Assembly (NCBI GenBank): GCA_013397795.1 | Contig: VZTJ01002670.1 | Span: forward strand, 85,212 to 149,211 | Length of the DNA: 64,000 bases | Reading direction: 5' to 3' | DNA from: Orthonyx spaldingii | Lineage: Eukaryota > Chordata > Aves > Passeriformes > Orthonychidae | Shown here: positions 10,681-23,595 of the stretch, piece by piece | How positions within the stretch are numbered: the first letter of the stretch is position 1 | Layout of the letters: every line of letters begins with the position of its first letter | Made by a program: the position numbers and the translations under genes | The notes under the pieces: generated by a model | Databases searched by the model: none | Told to the model about the DNA's origin: nothing | Seen by the model: only the letters and a program-made list of their open reading frames with translations

Positions 10681-13600
10681 TCTGTTAGGAAGATGGGTTT
10701 GGAAGTGGCAGTGTGCTGAGAGAAAGGACCCCCTCCTCATCACCACCTCTGCCATGGCAGCAGGTTTGAGGCCAGCTCTGCTCCTGGAGCAGGTTGTTGA
10801 TTCCTGCAGCCACAGAAGTGAGAGATCACCGGGTCTGAGAGCACCATGAGACATTTCACCCTGTGCTGAACATCTCCTTGCATGGGGAAATGTCTCCATG
10901 AACCAGCATATCCTTCTGATTCATGGCTCTGTGTCCAGAGCATCCCTGTGCAGCTCACATCAGGAGGGAAGCAAAGCCCTGACGTCAGTGAGGTGGTGCC
11001 ACATTCCACGAGGATCAGCTCAGCCACTTCTCCAGAAATTCACCTCCTGCCTGTATTCATGGCTGCCCAAAAAGGAGTGACTGAAGTGAGGTCCCTTCCA
11101 CCATCCCCCAAAGAGCAGCTGGTTTGATTGAGGGTCTGGGCCACTCAGGTGGTGGCTTCTTGCCTTCCCTCTAGGAATGGAAGTTGATCTAAAACCTGTC
11201 AAGCCACTATTATGTTCCCAGGGACACATATCCGAACAAGCCATGCCCACACCTTTCCACCACAGCTCCATTGGAAAGCCAGCAAAATGGCATTGCGGGC
11301 TTAAAAACTGATACATTGCAAAAACTTCTCATAAACACCCATCTGCATCCTCACCTGCTGTCTTCCCACCCCTCTAACACACAGGCTTGGGTTTTCCATG
11401 GTAGCTGGAAGCTTCAGCAACTGCAGTTGAGATGCAGGCACATTCCACCCCTGCATTGACCTGAAGATGAAGATGTGCCTGGTCCTCACCCCGGGAGTAG
11501 AGACCACCCCAACACAGCAGCTGAGTGTCAGCTTAGAGCTGCCAGCCCATCCTCCTCTGCCGCCCAGGAGGATGAAGGCACAGCCAGACAGAGCTGGTGC
11601 AACAGGGCCAGAAGCAGCTGGCAGCACCAGGAGGGATCCAGTCCCCACAGCTGGAAGTAGCACCATCCAGCAGCACAAGGCTCTGCCCACCAGTTCAGCC
11701 TGGGCCTGAGAGGTGCAGGTTTCTGTGTGGTCCTGAGGCCAGGCCTGGCCCCCAGCCAGCAGCCCTTGCTATCCCATCAGGACTCCGGCAGGGCTGGGTC
11801 TGGCAGTCTGGTCACAGAGAGGCCGTGGCACTGTGGGGGCCCCATTTGCTCCCCCAGCTCCACGTCTCAGCCTGGTGCTGAACTTTGCAGAGGATCAGTC
11901 AGAGCAAGTCATGGGAAGAGCAGCCCAGGGCAAGAAGCAATGGGAATGAGAGAGGGTGGGTGGTAGAGTGGCCTCTGCAGCCCTGAATTTCAGCTCTCTG
12001 CTGGGCTCCCCTGGAGAGGGAATGGATAAAACAGGGAAAATACCTGGGATACACCTGTGACATCACAAATAAACCCCAGGATCCATGCCCCCCAAAATGG
12101 GAAGACCATCCCCTACCACATCAACAACTTCCCTTGCCAAATGTCTCAAAAAAAGGAGTCATGATTAGCCCTAAGCAGGGTGTTGGGGGTGTCTGTGGGC
12201 AGCTCTGGGCCTGGGAGAGGCTGGTTCACATTAGATGCTGTCAGGCCTTGCTGCACGTAACATCATCTCCTGTGATATTAATTCATGTTTTTTCACAGAA
12301 AAGGGTTACTTCTTTCCAGCCTCAAGGAGGAGATCATCTGCTGCACAGATCAGCCCTACCAACAGCCTGAGCCAGGGCAGGAGCCTGTGAGGACAACCAG
12401 TCCCAAGGGAAATAAAGGAATGAGGCATTTCATTATTCTTGTTCCTCTCAGTAAAGAAAAGATAGACCTGGCCAGGGTGCAGATCACTCCCACCTGCCCA
12501 TCTGTCCCTCTGCGTGCCCGTCCAGCTTGGCATCCCACTGCCTTGTGGGGACTGAGAGCCTCAGCAGTGGTTCCCGGTGAGGACCCCACACATGAGATGA
12601 AGGACTGGTAGCTCCCCTCTTCCAACCAGTGAAGTACTGACTTACCCACAAACATCCACATCTAAGCATTTGCTCTGGAGAATGTGGCAGAAGAAAGATA
12701 GTCCATGTGTCCACCATGGACTCTGGTTACCTCCATCAGCAACCTTCAGGTGGTCCTTCCCACCCAGCTGAACCCCACACTGCTCTACCTGTGAGCTCAG
12801 AGCAGAGACCCCTTGACTGGGCAGAGGTACCCAGACCTGTGCAGGGTTGCTTGTCCCCATTTTTGGGACATCCTGCTCTTCTTGTTCAGCCAAGCCTCAC
12901 TTGCCTACGGCGTTGGTGGTCAGCAGTTTTCTGGTGGAACACACAACTTCTGCAAAAGTAATGTCTTCCCTCCAGGACAGTTCTGGTTTTCTCCAAAAGA
13001 CCAAGCCTCAGGCACATTTAGCCAAACCTGAGCTGTTTGACATCACCTTGACATGAAACCTCCTGCAATTCATCACAGGTTGCTGTTGTGCATCCCGAGT
13101 TCCACCATGGCAGCCCAGGCACCTGTGAAGCTTGGTCTGGGGAGAAGAGTGATGCCCCACCAGCTCCAGAGGGCACAGACCAGCATGTGAGAACTGAAAA
13201 TGAGGTTTTCAGAACTGAGCATTGCTGCCCTCTTTATTTCTTTTTGTTTGTTTGTTTGCTGGTTGGTTTTTTTAATTTCCAGCCCAGGGAAGATTTTGAA
13301 AAGTTGATTTTTCCATCCTCTTGAGGACAGGTGCAAATTCTGAAATACCACAATTTCCGCATGAGTGAAACTCCTGATTTTCAGCTAGTTTCTCCCAGGG
13401 TCTCTCCAGGAGGTCCAAGCCACCCATGCAGAAGATGTCTCACATACACATATGGGTATGTCTGGGTTGCAGCCAGGGGCTCTTGGGAGTTTCATGAGGC
13501 ACAAGCCCAGAGCACAGTCCCCTCTCCCAGCACTGGAGCTGAACACTGGTGCCATCCCCACCAGCCCTTGCTGAGCCACCACAGAGGTGGAGATATGGGA

Positions 13601-16036
13601 ATCATGGGGTGCACAAAGTAGAGAAAGGGCAATCATGCACATTTGGGACATACTGAAAATTGTGAGAGAGAAATATGGAGGCAACAGGGCTATATTTAAC
13701 GAAGATATTCAAGGGAAGAATAATTTTTTACAGAGAAGAGCCCTCAAAATACCTGCCTGGAAGTCAAGCCTGAGCTTGAGCCCCAGCAGACTGCACAAGG
13801 CAGGAGGCTTCAGCAAGGGTGCTCTCATTCAGGGTCTGCCTCGCCCAATATCCCTTCCTGTGCCCCATCGCCTAGTTTATTGGGTCCTACACTCAGAAAG
13901 AATGCCAAAAAAAGACAAGAAAAGAATAATTTTGTTGAGAGCTCACAGGGGTGCATTTAGAGACACCCCACAAGGTTGCACCAAAAGGACAAGAGCTGTG
14001 TGTCCAGCCCTGCTAGATCACAGAAGAACTCATGTGAGATCTTCCCAGAAGCAGTCAGCTACTTAGGGACATCCAAATCCCTGCCTTCAACAGCCACCAA
14101 CACACCAGCATTTCTCTCACACCTTTTCTGAATCTAACATGGTCAACTGGTAGAGTAAAACAAGCCTGTCTGTTGGTTAACTCTGAATAAAAGCTGTAGC
14201 TGAGGCACCACAGATCACCACAAGCCGGTCCCAGTCCTGCAGGGGCTTCTTGTAGAGACAAGAAGAGTTTGTTACATGGCTATCAGCTGCCAGGAATCCC
14301 CAAAACCCTCCAAAGCTGCTGCTCACAGCCTTTGGCCTTTCCAATAAACTTACCACTGCTCCCTGTTTCAGCTGGCAACTGGTCTTCATTTCTAGACCTG
14401 TTTGCTTTCTACTAATTAATCATCTCCAAATGTGTCTCTGACTGAACATGTGGCCAGAAACACCATGTTAGGACACACTCTTTGAGACCCAGTCATGCTG
14501 CATGTGAGGGGCCAGCAGTGCCAGCGGCAGAGCTGGGATGACCCTGTGTGGCCACCCCTGTGGCCACTGTCCTGTTGCCACAGCCAGACCCCATCCTGCT
14601 GCAGGGCCAGGACACAGGCAGCTCTTGGCAGGGACTGTGGCTGGAGCGGAGGGATGAGGATCAGCCCACTGTGCTGACTCCTGACCCCAGCACCCCACAC
14701 ACAGAGGCAAGAGTTGGCTCCATTTTCACATGCAACTGCAGCTCCTCTCCATGCAGAGCTGGGGCTCAAGCTTCGGGGGTGAAAAACAGATTCAGGAGAC
14801 AAAAGAAAAGCAAAGGGTGGATGAAGAAATCTGCAGAGCAGGCCCAATAAGGTCAGCTTGGGTTATTACCCATGACTGACACATCCTGAGCAGAGCTGTC
14901 TGCACAGGGAGCCAGCAGTGGGGAAACAAGGACAGGGACATGTCCAGGATACCAGAGCCAGTGGCCATCCCAGTCCTGAGCAGAGGAGCTGGGACCAGAG
15001 ACCAGTCCAACACCCTGGGCACTGCTGCTTCAGCTCACGGTCAGATTCTTCCTCTTGGAACAGCTGCAAGGAACCAATGTTTTATTATCTCGGATCAGAC
15101 TTGCACAGGCCGCCTGTGCCATGACATTAACAGAGTTTTACAGCAGAAAAATTAAGCAAAATGAGGGTAAGCTCTTTGATCTTTATGCACCTGACACTCT
15201 GAGGGAGCAGCAAGCACGAAGTTGGCCTTCCCATCCAGGTTTGTGATTGCTCCTCATCAAGGAGCAATGGCCTCAGGCAGCAGCACCGAGCCTCTTCTGT
15301 GCTGCAGCAGAGCAGACCAGAGGAGTGCTGGGTAACATAAAGGTCTGCAGATGAAGGATGCCAACTGAACAACCTTTTTGACATATAGTCCCTCTGAACA
15401 GAAAGGTCACTTGGGAAATTCAAATTGTAATCTATATTTTGAAGATTTTATAGAACAAAGGAGGATTTTGTGCTGTGTTTTTCCAGCTCTGCTTCCAAAC
15501 CCCATCTACCCCAACATGCAGTTGTGGTTAACCTCCAGAAAGGTTGAAATTCCCAAGCTAATGGCCAGTCACAGAGATGGTTAGTCCTTGGTAGAAGGCT
15601 GTAAGATGTAATGTGCCTTGGGTTTCTGCAAGTGAAAGAACTGTGGGGAGGCAGGACTGTCCCCATGGTAGGATCGTTGTCCTTCTTTACGGTCTCAGAT
15701 TCCCTGTTGCAGCTCAACTCTGCAGTCCTAGCCTGGAAATTGAGTGGTAAATAGATTTGAGTGAGTCTTCCAGCATCCCCCACCTCTGGGTCTGCTGGAG
15801 ATTCGGGGGGTCTTCCTGGAAGAGCAGAGGAAGACCAAGCCAGAGCCACAGTAACATCCACAGCAACACAGGCAGGAATGAACTGGTTGGGTTGGCTGAG
15901 TCACAAGATCCAGGTCTTGGTTTTGTTGTGACAGTGATGATTCCCATTCCACCCCAGGAGTGAAACCATGGGGTTGTTGTCCTCTGAGCAAAATATACCT
16001 TCTTATATAGCTCCCAGACATTACATATTGCAAGGA
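10681..16036. other. Unique non-coding sequence with scattered motifs, no gene seen
   Basis: No recognised gene or repeat. A perfect TCF/LEF-type site CTTTGATC lies at 15174-15181 in a locally AT-rich patch (15120-15200), and a SOX-like GAACAAAGG near 15455. A T-rich (GTTT)n patch lies at about 13235-13280. Open frames are short and unremarkable. Confidence 0.4.
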
Positions 16037-17376
16037 GTGTTCCCCTGGTGCCGCTGAAGGAGGACCCTGGAAAGTACATGCCTTTCAGTCTCACTTCAGT
16101 GCCTTGTAAAATTCTGGAAAAGATTCTTCTGGGAAGTATTGAAAAACACCTGAAGGACAATGCTGGCATCAATCACAGCCAGCATAACTTCATGAGAAGA
16201 AAGTCCTGCTTGTCAAACTTGATTTCCTTCTAAAGCGGGGTAACCCAACTGCTTGATCCAAGAAAGCCACGAGATGTGATCTTTTTGGACTTCAGCAGAG
16301 CTTTTGATACAGTCTCTGCCAGGATCCTTCTGGACAAACTGTCCAGCCCACAGCTGCCTCATGGGTCAGGCACAAAGAGGAACAGTGACTGGCGTGGCAT
16401 CAGACTGGTGTTCAGTCACTAACGTGGTTCTGCAGGGCTCCATCCTCAACCCAGTTCTCTTCAACATCTTCATTAATGGCTTGGATGCAGGACTTAAAGG
16501 AATACTAAGGAAGTTTGCCAACAACACTCAATTGAGCTGTTGACTCCCTTGAGGGCAGAGAGGCCCTGCAGAGAGACCTTGACAAATGAGAGACAGGCAA
16601 TTATCAACCATGTGGAATTTAACAAAGGCAAGTGCCAGATTCTGCATCTGGGACGGAGCAGTCCTGGTTGTGTATATGGACTAGGAAGGAGAGGCTGGAG
16701 AGAAGCTGCAGAAAAGGACCTGGGAATCCTGGTTGAGGGCCAGTTGGATCTGAGTCAGCAGTGCCCTGGAGCCAGGAGGGACATCCCTGTCCTGGGGGCA
16801 CAAGGCCCAGCATCACCAGCCAGGTCAGGGAGGGGATTGTCCCACTCTGCTTTGCACTGGAGTGGCCGCACCTCAAATCCTATAAAGACATTAAGCCATT
16901 GGAGAGCTTCCAAAGGAGGTCACAAGGATGGGGAAGGGTCTGGAGGGGTCATATAAGGACCAGCTGAGGGGACTTGGTGTGTTCGGCCTGGAGAAGAGAA
17001 GAACTGTGGGGAGACTTCATTGAGCTCTTCAATATCCTCCCAAGGGGCAGCACAGGGGCAGCTCTGATCCCTTCCCTCTTTTGACCAGTGACAGGACTCA
17101 AGGAAATGTCTGGATCTGAGTCAGGGGAGGTTTAGGTTGGATATCAGGAAAAAATTTTTCACCCAGAGCATGGTCAGGCACTTGAACAGACTCCCAGGGA
17201 AGTGGTCACAGCTCCAAACCTGTCTTGAGTTCAAGGAGTGTTTGGACAATGCTCTCAGGCACAGGGTGGGATTCTTGGGGTGTCCTGCACAGGGCCTGGA
17301 GTTGGACTCAATGATACTGATGGGTCCCTTCCAATTCAGCATGTTCTATAATTCTATGATTTTATGATTCTATGAT
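16037..17376 (+). mobile_element. CR1 LINE, 5'-truncated, with decayed reverse transcriptase
   Basis: The left part translates in broken frames to the C-terminal half of CR1 ORF2: KEDPGKYMPFSLTS, the domain-A block VIFLDFSRAFDTVS (about 16276-16317) and VLQGSILNPVLFNIFINGLD (about 16427-16486). The catalytic FADD box is FANN (16514-16525), so both catalytic aspartates are lost. A stop follows LISF near 16231 and the thumb/C-terminal region is frameshifted. The 3' UTR ends in the CR1 tail ATTCTATGATTTTATGATTC. The 5' truncation is the usual outcome of incomplete reverse transcription. The copy is inactive. Confidence 0.95.
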
Positions 17377-20300
17377 AAGGACTATTGAAATATCACCATG
17401 CAGATGCCATCCATCACTAGTGTCACTGCATGGGTTAGGTCACCCAAGGCAAGCAAGGGCTCTGGTTGAGCAAGCCAGCAGCTCTGAATGCAGGAAACAA
17501 GCCTGAACCTTGCCAAATCAAATGTCATGGGGGTTGCAAGCCCTGGACCTTCTCTAGAAACCACCTTCACCAGGGCCCTGCCAAATGGCGAGGACTCAGT
17601 AGCTACACCACCAGGGCAAACAGCTCTCTGGAGCCATCCTCAGAGCCTCTGGCTTCTTCTGCTCATGGCATAGCCCTGCTGAGACCTGCCCCACTGGCAG
17701 TGGGCTGTACCCACCAGCATCACACTCTCCAGCCCAGAGGAAACAGCTGGAGCTGAGCTGGGGGAGGTTTACCCTGGCCACATTCCCCATGCCACCCTGC
17801 ACTCTGGCCCCACTGCCAGCTTTGTTCCAGCATAGGCTGCATGCAGGGTTTCAGGACCTCCTCCTGGTAAGGGATTTGTTTGTGCCAGCCAAGTTGTCCG
17901 GCAGGATATGAGCTGCCTGGGTTGCAGATGCCGAGCACACAAACCTCTGCCAAAGGAATGATGTCCCGTGGGCACAGGCCTGGCAGCTCAGAGCTGCCCA
18001 TCAGACTCCCAGGGGCTGCGCAAACCCTCTGTCAGCCCCTCAGCCCTTCTTGGAGAGTGAAAAGGCCTCATTTCACCCAGGACATGAAAGGACTGCTTCC
18101 AAGTTTTACTGAACACGCTCCCACATTGCTGCCCAGGGAAAGGGCCTGGGCCTGTGGGGCTGAGGCCCTCAGACACATTGCACCAGTGGCAGCTGCAGAG
18201 CAGCCTGTGGGGTGGAGCAGGGCGCAGGCAGAGTGTGAGCAGCAGCAGGACTCTGCAATCATGACTCTTCCCAGCCCTTCCCAGCACATTAGAGGGAATG
18301 TGGGAGCCCAGGCCAGAGGTGAGGGACGGCTGATGAACGAGGTGCTAACTCCTCAACAGATGGTTCCAAAGGGAGCACCAGGCTTGGAGGGCGCAGACAA
18401 ATCACAGAGGTGAAGCCCAGATGTTTAACTTCAGCATCTGGATGTGATTCCTAAACAGAGACACTCACATCTGACTGTTCTGCCTGAAAATAAATGGTTT
18501 GTTTGACCTTCCCCTTAGCCTGCCCCAATATTTTCTGGGTCTCTCCTAAACACACAGCAGCTGGTCCCTCCTTCCTGGGACCAGCCATGTGCCAGACAAG
18601 TGCTGCAGACATCACTGTTGGCACAGCAGCTGTGGTGAATGCAAGGGACATGGCATCAGGGGGTGCAGGGCAGGGCACAGCACAGAGGGACACTGTGGGG
18701 CAGGGCACGGCACAGAGCAGAGCCACCAACCTGGAGGGAAGGAGAACATCCTCCTGCACTGCATCTGCCCTGTTTTGGACTCCCACTCAGTGCATTTCAG
18801 AGCAGAACACAAACCCCGGGTGTCTACTCTGCCCAAGAGCCTGCTCATGGCCTACACCCGGCCAGGTGCCTGCTCCTGCCCCAAAATTCCTGTGGGAGTA
18901 GAGAGGGACGGGACTACAGGGAGGGACTGGTCTGAAACCATGTCCTCCTACCTTCAGTCCCTGAGATCCCCACCTGAGACACACCAGAGCAGCCTCGTTG
19001 TCTGAGTATCCCCTCGGCTCACCCAGGCATCCAGCAGTCAGCACAGCTTGGGTCTCATTTCACCACGAAGGCAGCAGCATCCCATCACCCACAGCAGGGA
19101 CTGGTAGCAGGTGCTTCCAAAGCCAAGAAGAGACAAACCTGCTCAATGCCTCGAGAGCACCAGATGAACTTGCTCAGGGATCCAGGTCTCCAGGACGTGT
19201 TGATGCCAAGCAGTGTCCTTCAGAGAAGATATCTCATCTTGGATCAGAGATGCCACGCGCCAGAGAATCCACCACACTCCTAATAAATGGGAACAGTAGG
19301 CATTGGGTGGTGCTGAAACTGATAATGAAGATAGTGATTAGTGGTGACGGGCAGTACTAATTATGGCTAATCTGCCTAATGGCCAAGTCTGAGGGTAGTG
19401 TGTGTGACTGATGGTGACAAGTGATGGCAGCTGGAGGATACCACAATGACCACAGAGATGTCAGACAATGCTGGAGCAGACAGAGCAAACGAGTGGTGAC
19501 ACAGTAATCTGTTACTTGGGTTTGTAATCCTGCAGACACATCTAGCTCTGAGCATGCCACGGTCCTGCAAGGCTCCTGAAGGATCAAACAGGCGGCACAG
19601 GAGATCAAACCTCTCTCTGCGGCTTCCTGTGGGCAGCGTAGGGTGAGAAATAGTGGCATGGTGTGGTGTGGCACATCAGTTGATACCTTGGTCCACTCCA
19701 GTCTGGCTCCACCTGTGCTCTTAGACTAGCAGGAAGAGGGCAGAGCCAACATAGTGGTGCAGGAAGTGTTGGACTCCCCAGCACAGCAGGACAAGAACCC
19801 CAAGGTCCCACTGAGATCCAGCTGCCCATGATGGGGCACCCACCCTGGTACAGCCCCTGCATGGCCAGTCCCGTGCAGCAGGAGCAGGCCCACAGCAGCA
19901 GCACATGGCCCCACGAGCCCTGGCCACAGTAGCCAGCCAGGAGCAGTGAGTGGGTGCAGCCAGGATGCCAACACGGCCACCCTGGCGGGCTGTGGGTGCA
20001 CCAGGTGCTGCATGGCCACTTGCAGCCCAGCCTGGGCCTGGGCACACTGATGCCATGCCCCCCTGCCTGAAACGTCAGCTACAGCAGCCAAAAGGGACAG
20101 AAGTGCCCCAGGCAGCAGCACCATGGCGTGGAGGCTCATGGGTGAAAGCCAGGCTGGCCCTCAGGGACCAGGGTGATACTTCACACAGGCAGAAAGAAAA
20201 GGGCAAAACATGTCAGCTGGCTGTGATAAGAGCAGTCACACAAAGCAGGTGCCACTTGCAGAGCAATATGTTCACTGTCATCAGTCTGGCAGCACAGCAG

Positions 20301-20500
20301 GGGCCAGCACTCATGCCCATCAGATTTATTCTCTGCCTGAGGTTAAAGCAGGGCTCAGGTCCAAACAAAGCTGGGGTAGATCAGCCAAAAGCTGCCCAAG
20401 TATGAGCACAGAGTTACTAGTGCTCATAAAGTGCAAGCAAGCTCCAAGACTGCTGCAAAAAGCTGAAGCTCTGCAACCCAAGAGCTGCTTACCAAACCTG
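17377..20500. other. GC-rich unique non-coding sequence, no gene seen
   Basis: No recognised gene. Minor structure: a 30-bp-spaced duplication of CAGGGCACRGCACAGAG near 18669 and 18699, and an AT-richer patch at 19280-19390 with GGCTAATCTG (bicoid/OTX-like TAATC) and CCTAATGG. The minus-strand frame 20139-19726 (137 codons) begins with a hydrophobic segment (MVLLPGALLSLLAAVADVSG) but matches no family I know and has no supporting splice context. Confidence 0.4.
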
Positions 20501-20984
20501 CTAGTTTGGGGCTAGAAAGGCTAGTTTTGTGGCATTTCCCTGGGATGGGCCTTGTGGTGGTGCATCCTGCCTCCACCCCTCCTCAGGCCAGCTCTAAAAT
20601 GTCAGAAGTTGCTGATAAACCTTGACCGTAGTTGGGCAGTGAAGCGTTCCCTGACTGTACCAGGAGCTGGTACAGGAGGGAACGATCCTGCCTATAACAG
20701 GAACATCAGCTGCTCGACCAAGACGGGGAACAAAGGATAAGCAGTAATTCTGGTTAGCCTTAGTAAATCATTTACCTGAATCACAGCCCAAGTGAATTGG
20801 TACCATTGTTACGAGAGCTTTGGAAAAAATGAGTCGTAGCCCAAGTGGAACAGTACCATTTTTACTGGAAAAAACATCCTGTAACTTCCAACTCGGGTAC
20901 TGGCCAGGATGGAAACTTACTGGTGACTAAAGCAAATCATCTTGTGACCCTGTGAACATCAATCCTAAGTGAGGCCCTCCTGTA
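20500..20984. repeat. Unidentified block with hairpin and direct repeats, possible fossil element
   Basis: This stretch immediately left of a CR1 copy contains a 40-nt near-perfect hairpin (20645-20684) and a 53-bp-spaced imperfect direct repeat (units starting AGCCCAAGTG at 20785 and 20838, each followed by GTACCATT). It does not look like ordinary unique sequence, yet no family is recognised. It may be a decayed LTR or another retroelement. Confidence 0.25.
20645..20684. repeat. Near-perfect 40-nt hairpin
   Basis: Outer arms CGTTCCCT and AGGGAACG (8 bp), a 2x1 internal loop (GA opposite G), inner arms CTGTACCAG and CTGGTACAG (9 bp), and the 3-nt loop GAG. Seventeen paired bases with no mismatch inside either arm. 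Too short for an animal pre-miRNA. Confidence 0.85.
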
Positions 20985-20997
20985 TCTAAATGGGGCC

Positions 20998-21326
20998 TAT
21001 CAGTATCTAAAGGCCTACAAGAGAGTTGGAGAGGGACTTTTAACGAGCGGGTGCAGTGATAGGACAAAAGAGAATAGCTTCCCACTGCCAGAGGGCAGCG
21101 ATAGATGGGATATTGGGAAGGAATTATTCCCTATGAGGGTGGGGAGGCCCTGGCACGGGGTGCCCAGAGAAGCTGTGGCTGCCCCTGGATCCCTGGCAGT
21201 GTCCAAGGCCAGGTTGGGGCTTGGAGCAGCCTGGGACAGTGGAAGGTTTCCCTGTCCATGGCAGGGGGTGGGATGAGATGGGCTTTAAGGTCCTTTCCAA
21301 CACAAACCATCCTGTGAATCTATGGT
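20998..21326 (+). mobile_element. CR1 LINE 3' fragment
   Basis: Begins near AAGGCCTACAAGAGAGTTGG and continues through the CR1 3' block (GGAGGCCCTGGCACGG, GGATCCCTGGCAGTGTCCAA, CATGGCAGGGGGTGGGATGA) to a degenerate tail CTGTGAATCTATGGTGATG. Only the end of ORF2 and the 3' UTR are retained. Confidence 0.95.
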
Positions 21327-23463
21327 GATGAACAAGCTCTGCTCAAACCCCTCCCTAGCAGGGCTGCTCTGCCCATGCTGCAGCAGACCACAGTGCAGCT
21401 GCATCCACCAGACTCTGTTCTTGGCACTTTCTTCTCCAAGACATTCCAGGGAGGCAGCTGATGGATCTGGGAATACCCTGGTGTTCCCATGAGGATGTGG
21501 CTGCATCCCAGCCTGTAGGAGTTCACAGAGACTTGAAAAGGAGGTTGGCAGTGGTGGTACAAACCCAGAGCTGACCTGACAGGCCGCACCACAGTCCTGG
21601 CAGGAAGCACCAGTGAAGGACGTGGGCGCCAGTGGCACCTGCAGCCCCACAGCAGCCTTACAGAGGAGCCACAGTTCCCACGGTTCCACATCCCCACGTG
21701 CTCAGGGTGCTCTCCACTGGCAGTGCTGGGCATGGCAGCACAGAGCTGCTCCCAGCTGGAGCACGCATTTTCAGAGGGATGTGCTCCACTCTCACCTCCC
21801 ACCCACTGATCTTATCATCAGCCACAAGACTCCAACACACTTTTGTCTCGATTTTGAATTTGCTCTGTTTTTAATTTGGAGGATGATGCCGTATCTAGTG
21901 CTGCAGCCTTTGGTTAGCACATGCACCAGCACACATGCACACACCACATTGCCGGACTCAATCACACACGTTTGCTCAAGACCTTTTGTAGATCTTTGGA
22001 TTCAGACCAACATTTCTTTTCTTACATGCGTTTGTTGTAGTCCGATATTTATAGTTTACTTAAAATAAATGGCTCCTTATGTTTCTTGCTTCCTGCTCCT
22101 GAGGCAAGGGTCTCGCAGGGTTGCTGCCTGTCTTCTCTCTTTCCTCAAAGTTTTTGCTATTTTTTTCCTCTTCCATAAACATTTTTTTGAGCAGATTCTA
22201 CATTTGCCAGATGTTGCTGAACCTTGTCCCAGGTCTTTTCAGTGGTTCTGGTGAGCAAGACACTAGTTCAGATTGAAGCAGACATCACAGTGCATAGCAG
22301 GCAGCTGTGCCAAAGGCCCTTCATGGAGCAACATGCTGGAGAAGGAGAAAAAAGACAAAGAGGAGGGGCAGAGTGGTCTCTGGGTCATGGGAGCCAAGCA
22401 CAGATCCAGGCTGTCGGGCAGACTTACTCACTTGCAGCACTGGGACATGAGGATGCAGCATCTGGACTCATGGCTCTTGTAGGGGACAGAAGGGGTGGCA
22501 ACAGTCCATGTGCCCACCCTTGCTACCCTGCTTAGGTTGTGAGCATGGGGGTCTCACTGGCAAGCACCCACTGCAGGAGGAACCTTCTCCCCAGAGAAGT
22601 GTGGATGGCAGAGCTCCATAAAACCATCTGCTCCCACTTGGGCCAGCTCCGAGCAGGCTGCTCCTGGGCTGTTCCCATCAAGTATCTCCAAGGATAGATT
22701 CCTACTCCTCTCCATCTGAGTATCACCAAGGACAGATTCACAGTCCACTCCAGGCCCCTACTGCAGTATTTGAGAACACTCACTGTGGCCTCATGATTTG
22801 TCCATGTGTTTATGGGGAATTTCCCTTATTTCAGCTCCTGCTGCTGCTTCTCACTGTCTCTCTGTGCATCTTTGAGAAGCTTCGGGTGTAGCCTCCTGTC
22901 TGCTCTGGGACACAAAAATGCCCTGTGCCTACAGCAATGGGAGTGCGGGTCCTGCCAGAGGATGAAAACCTCCCAGGAACCTCAGCCACTGGGCAGGCAG
23001 GCCTGGGGGAGCCAAGGATGGGGAGCCAGGGATGACCTGAGAGAGGAGTCCCCAGACTGCTCCCTGGGGCCTTGCAGCATCTTGGGATGCAAGAGGCAGG
23101 GATGTTGCCAGAGCATCCTTGCAGGCAGTGGGAGGCCAGAGGGATTAAACCAATGTTTGCATGGCCTTTCCCACTCAGCAACCTCTTGGCAGCTCTCTCT
23201 GGTGCTGGGGCCGACGAACCCCATTTGTTTTGGAAGAGCCATTTGTTTTCCAACCCTCTGCTGTGAAGGGAATGCTTTCAGTGCAAAAATTATCCTCTCT
23301 CTTTATTTCAGGCCCTGGGGTTCCATTTGGTCCTGTCTCCCCAGGAGTAGCACACCTGCACACACACGTGCAAGCTCACACCCAGCCCTTCCTGTCATCT
23401 GTGAGTAGGATCCCACACTCCCCATTTACGTGCTAGCCCACATGCTGCATACCCAGACACGTT
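21327..23463. other. Unique non-coding sequence, no gene seen
   Basis: No recognised gene. An AT-richer patch at 21834-22080 carries AGTTTACTTAAAATAAATGG (forkhead-like). A dinucleotide-rich CACAC stretch lies near 21920-21970. Confidence 0.4.
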
Positions 23464-23595
23464 TGTGCAGGCTCACACACTGCCCCTCTGACAGCCTGTG
23501 CCAGCTCACAAACTGTCCCTCTGCACACCTGTATGAGCTCACACACTGCCCTTCTGCACACCTGTGTGAGCTCAGACACTACCCCTCTGCAGGCA
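23464..23595. repeat. 33-bp minisatellite, four units
   Basis: Four head-to-tail 33-bp units (23464, 23497, 23530, 23563) of the pattern TGTGTGAGCTCACACACTGC followed by CCTTCTGCACACC, diverged by several substitutions each. Because 33 is a multiple of 3, frames on both strands stay open and would give 11-residue repeats; there is no sign that these are translated. Confidence 0.9.

Noticed and set aside
19726..20139. 137-codon minus-strand frame with hydrophobic start, possible membrane protein
   Set aside because: Other frames over the same DNA are equally open, no known family fits and no supporting splice sites were found.
20645..20684. Pre-microRNA
   Set aside because: The stem is 17 bp with a 3-nt loop, too short for Drosha/Dicer processing of a normal animal microRNA.
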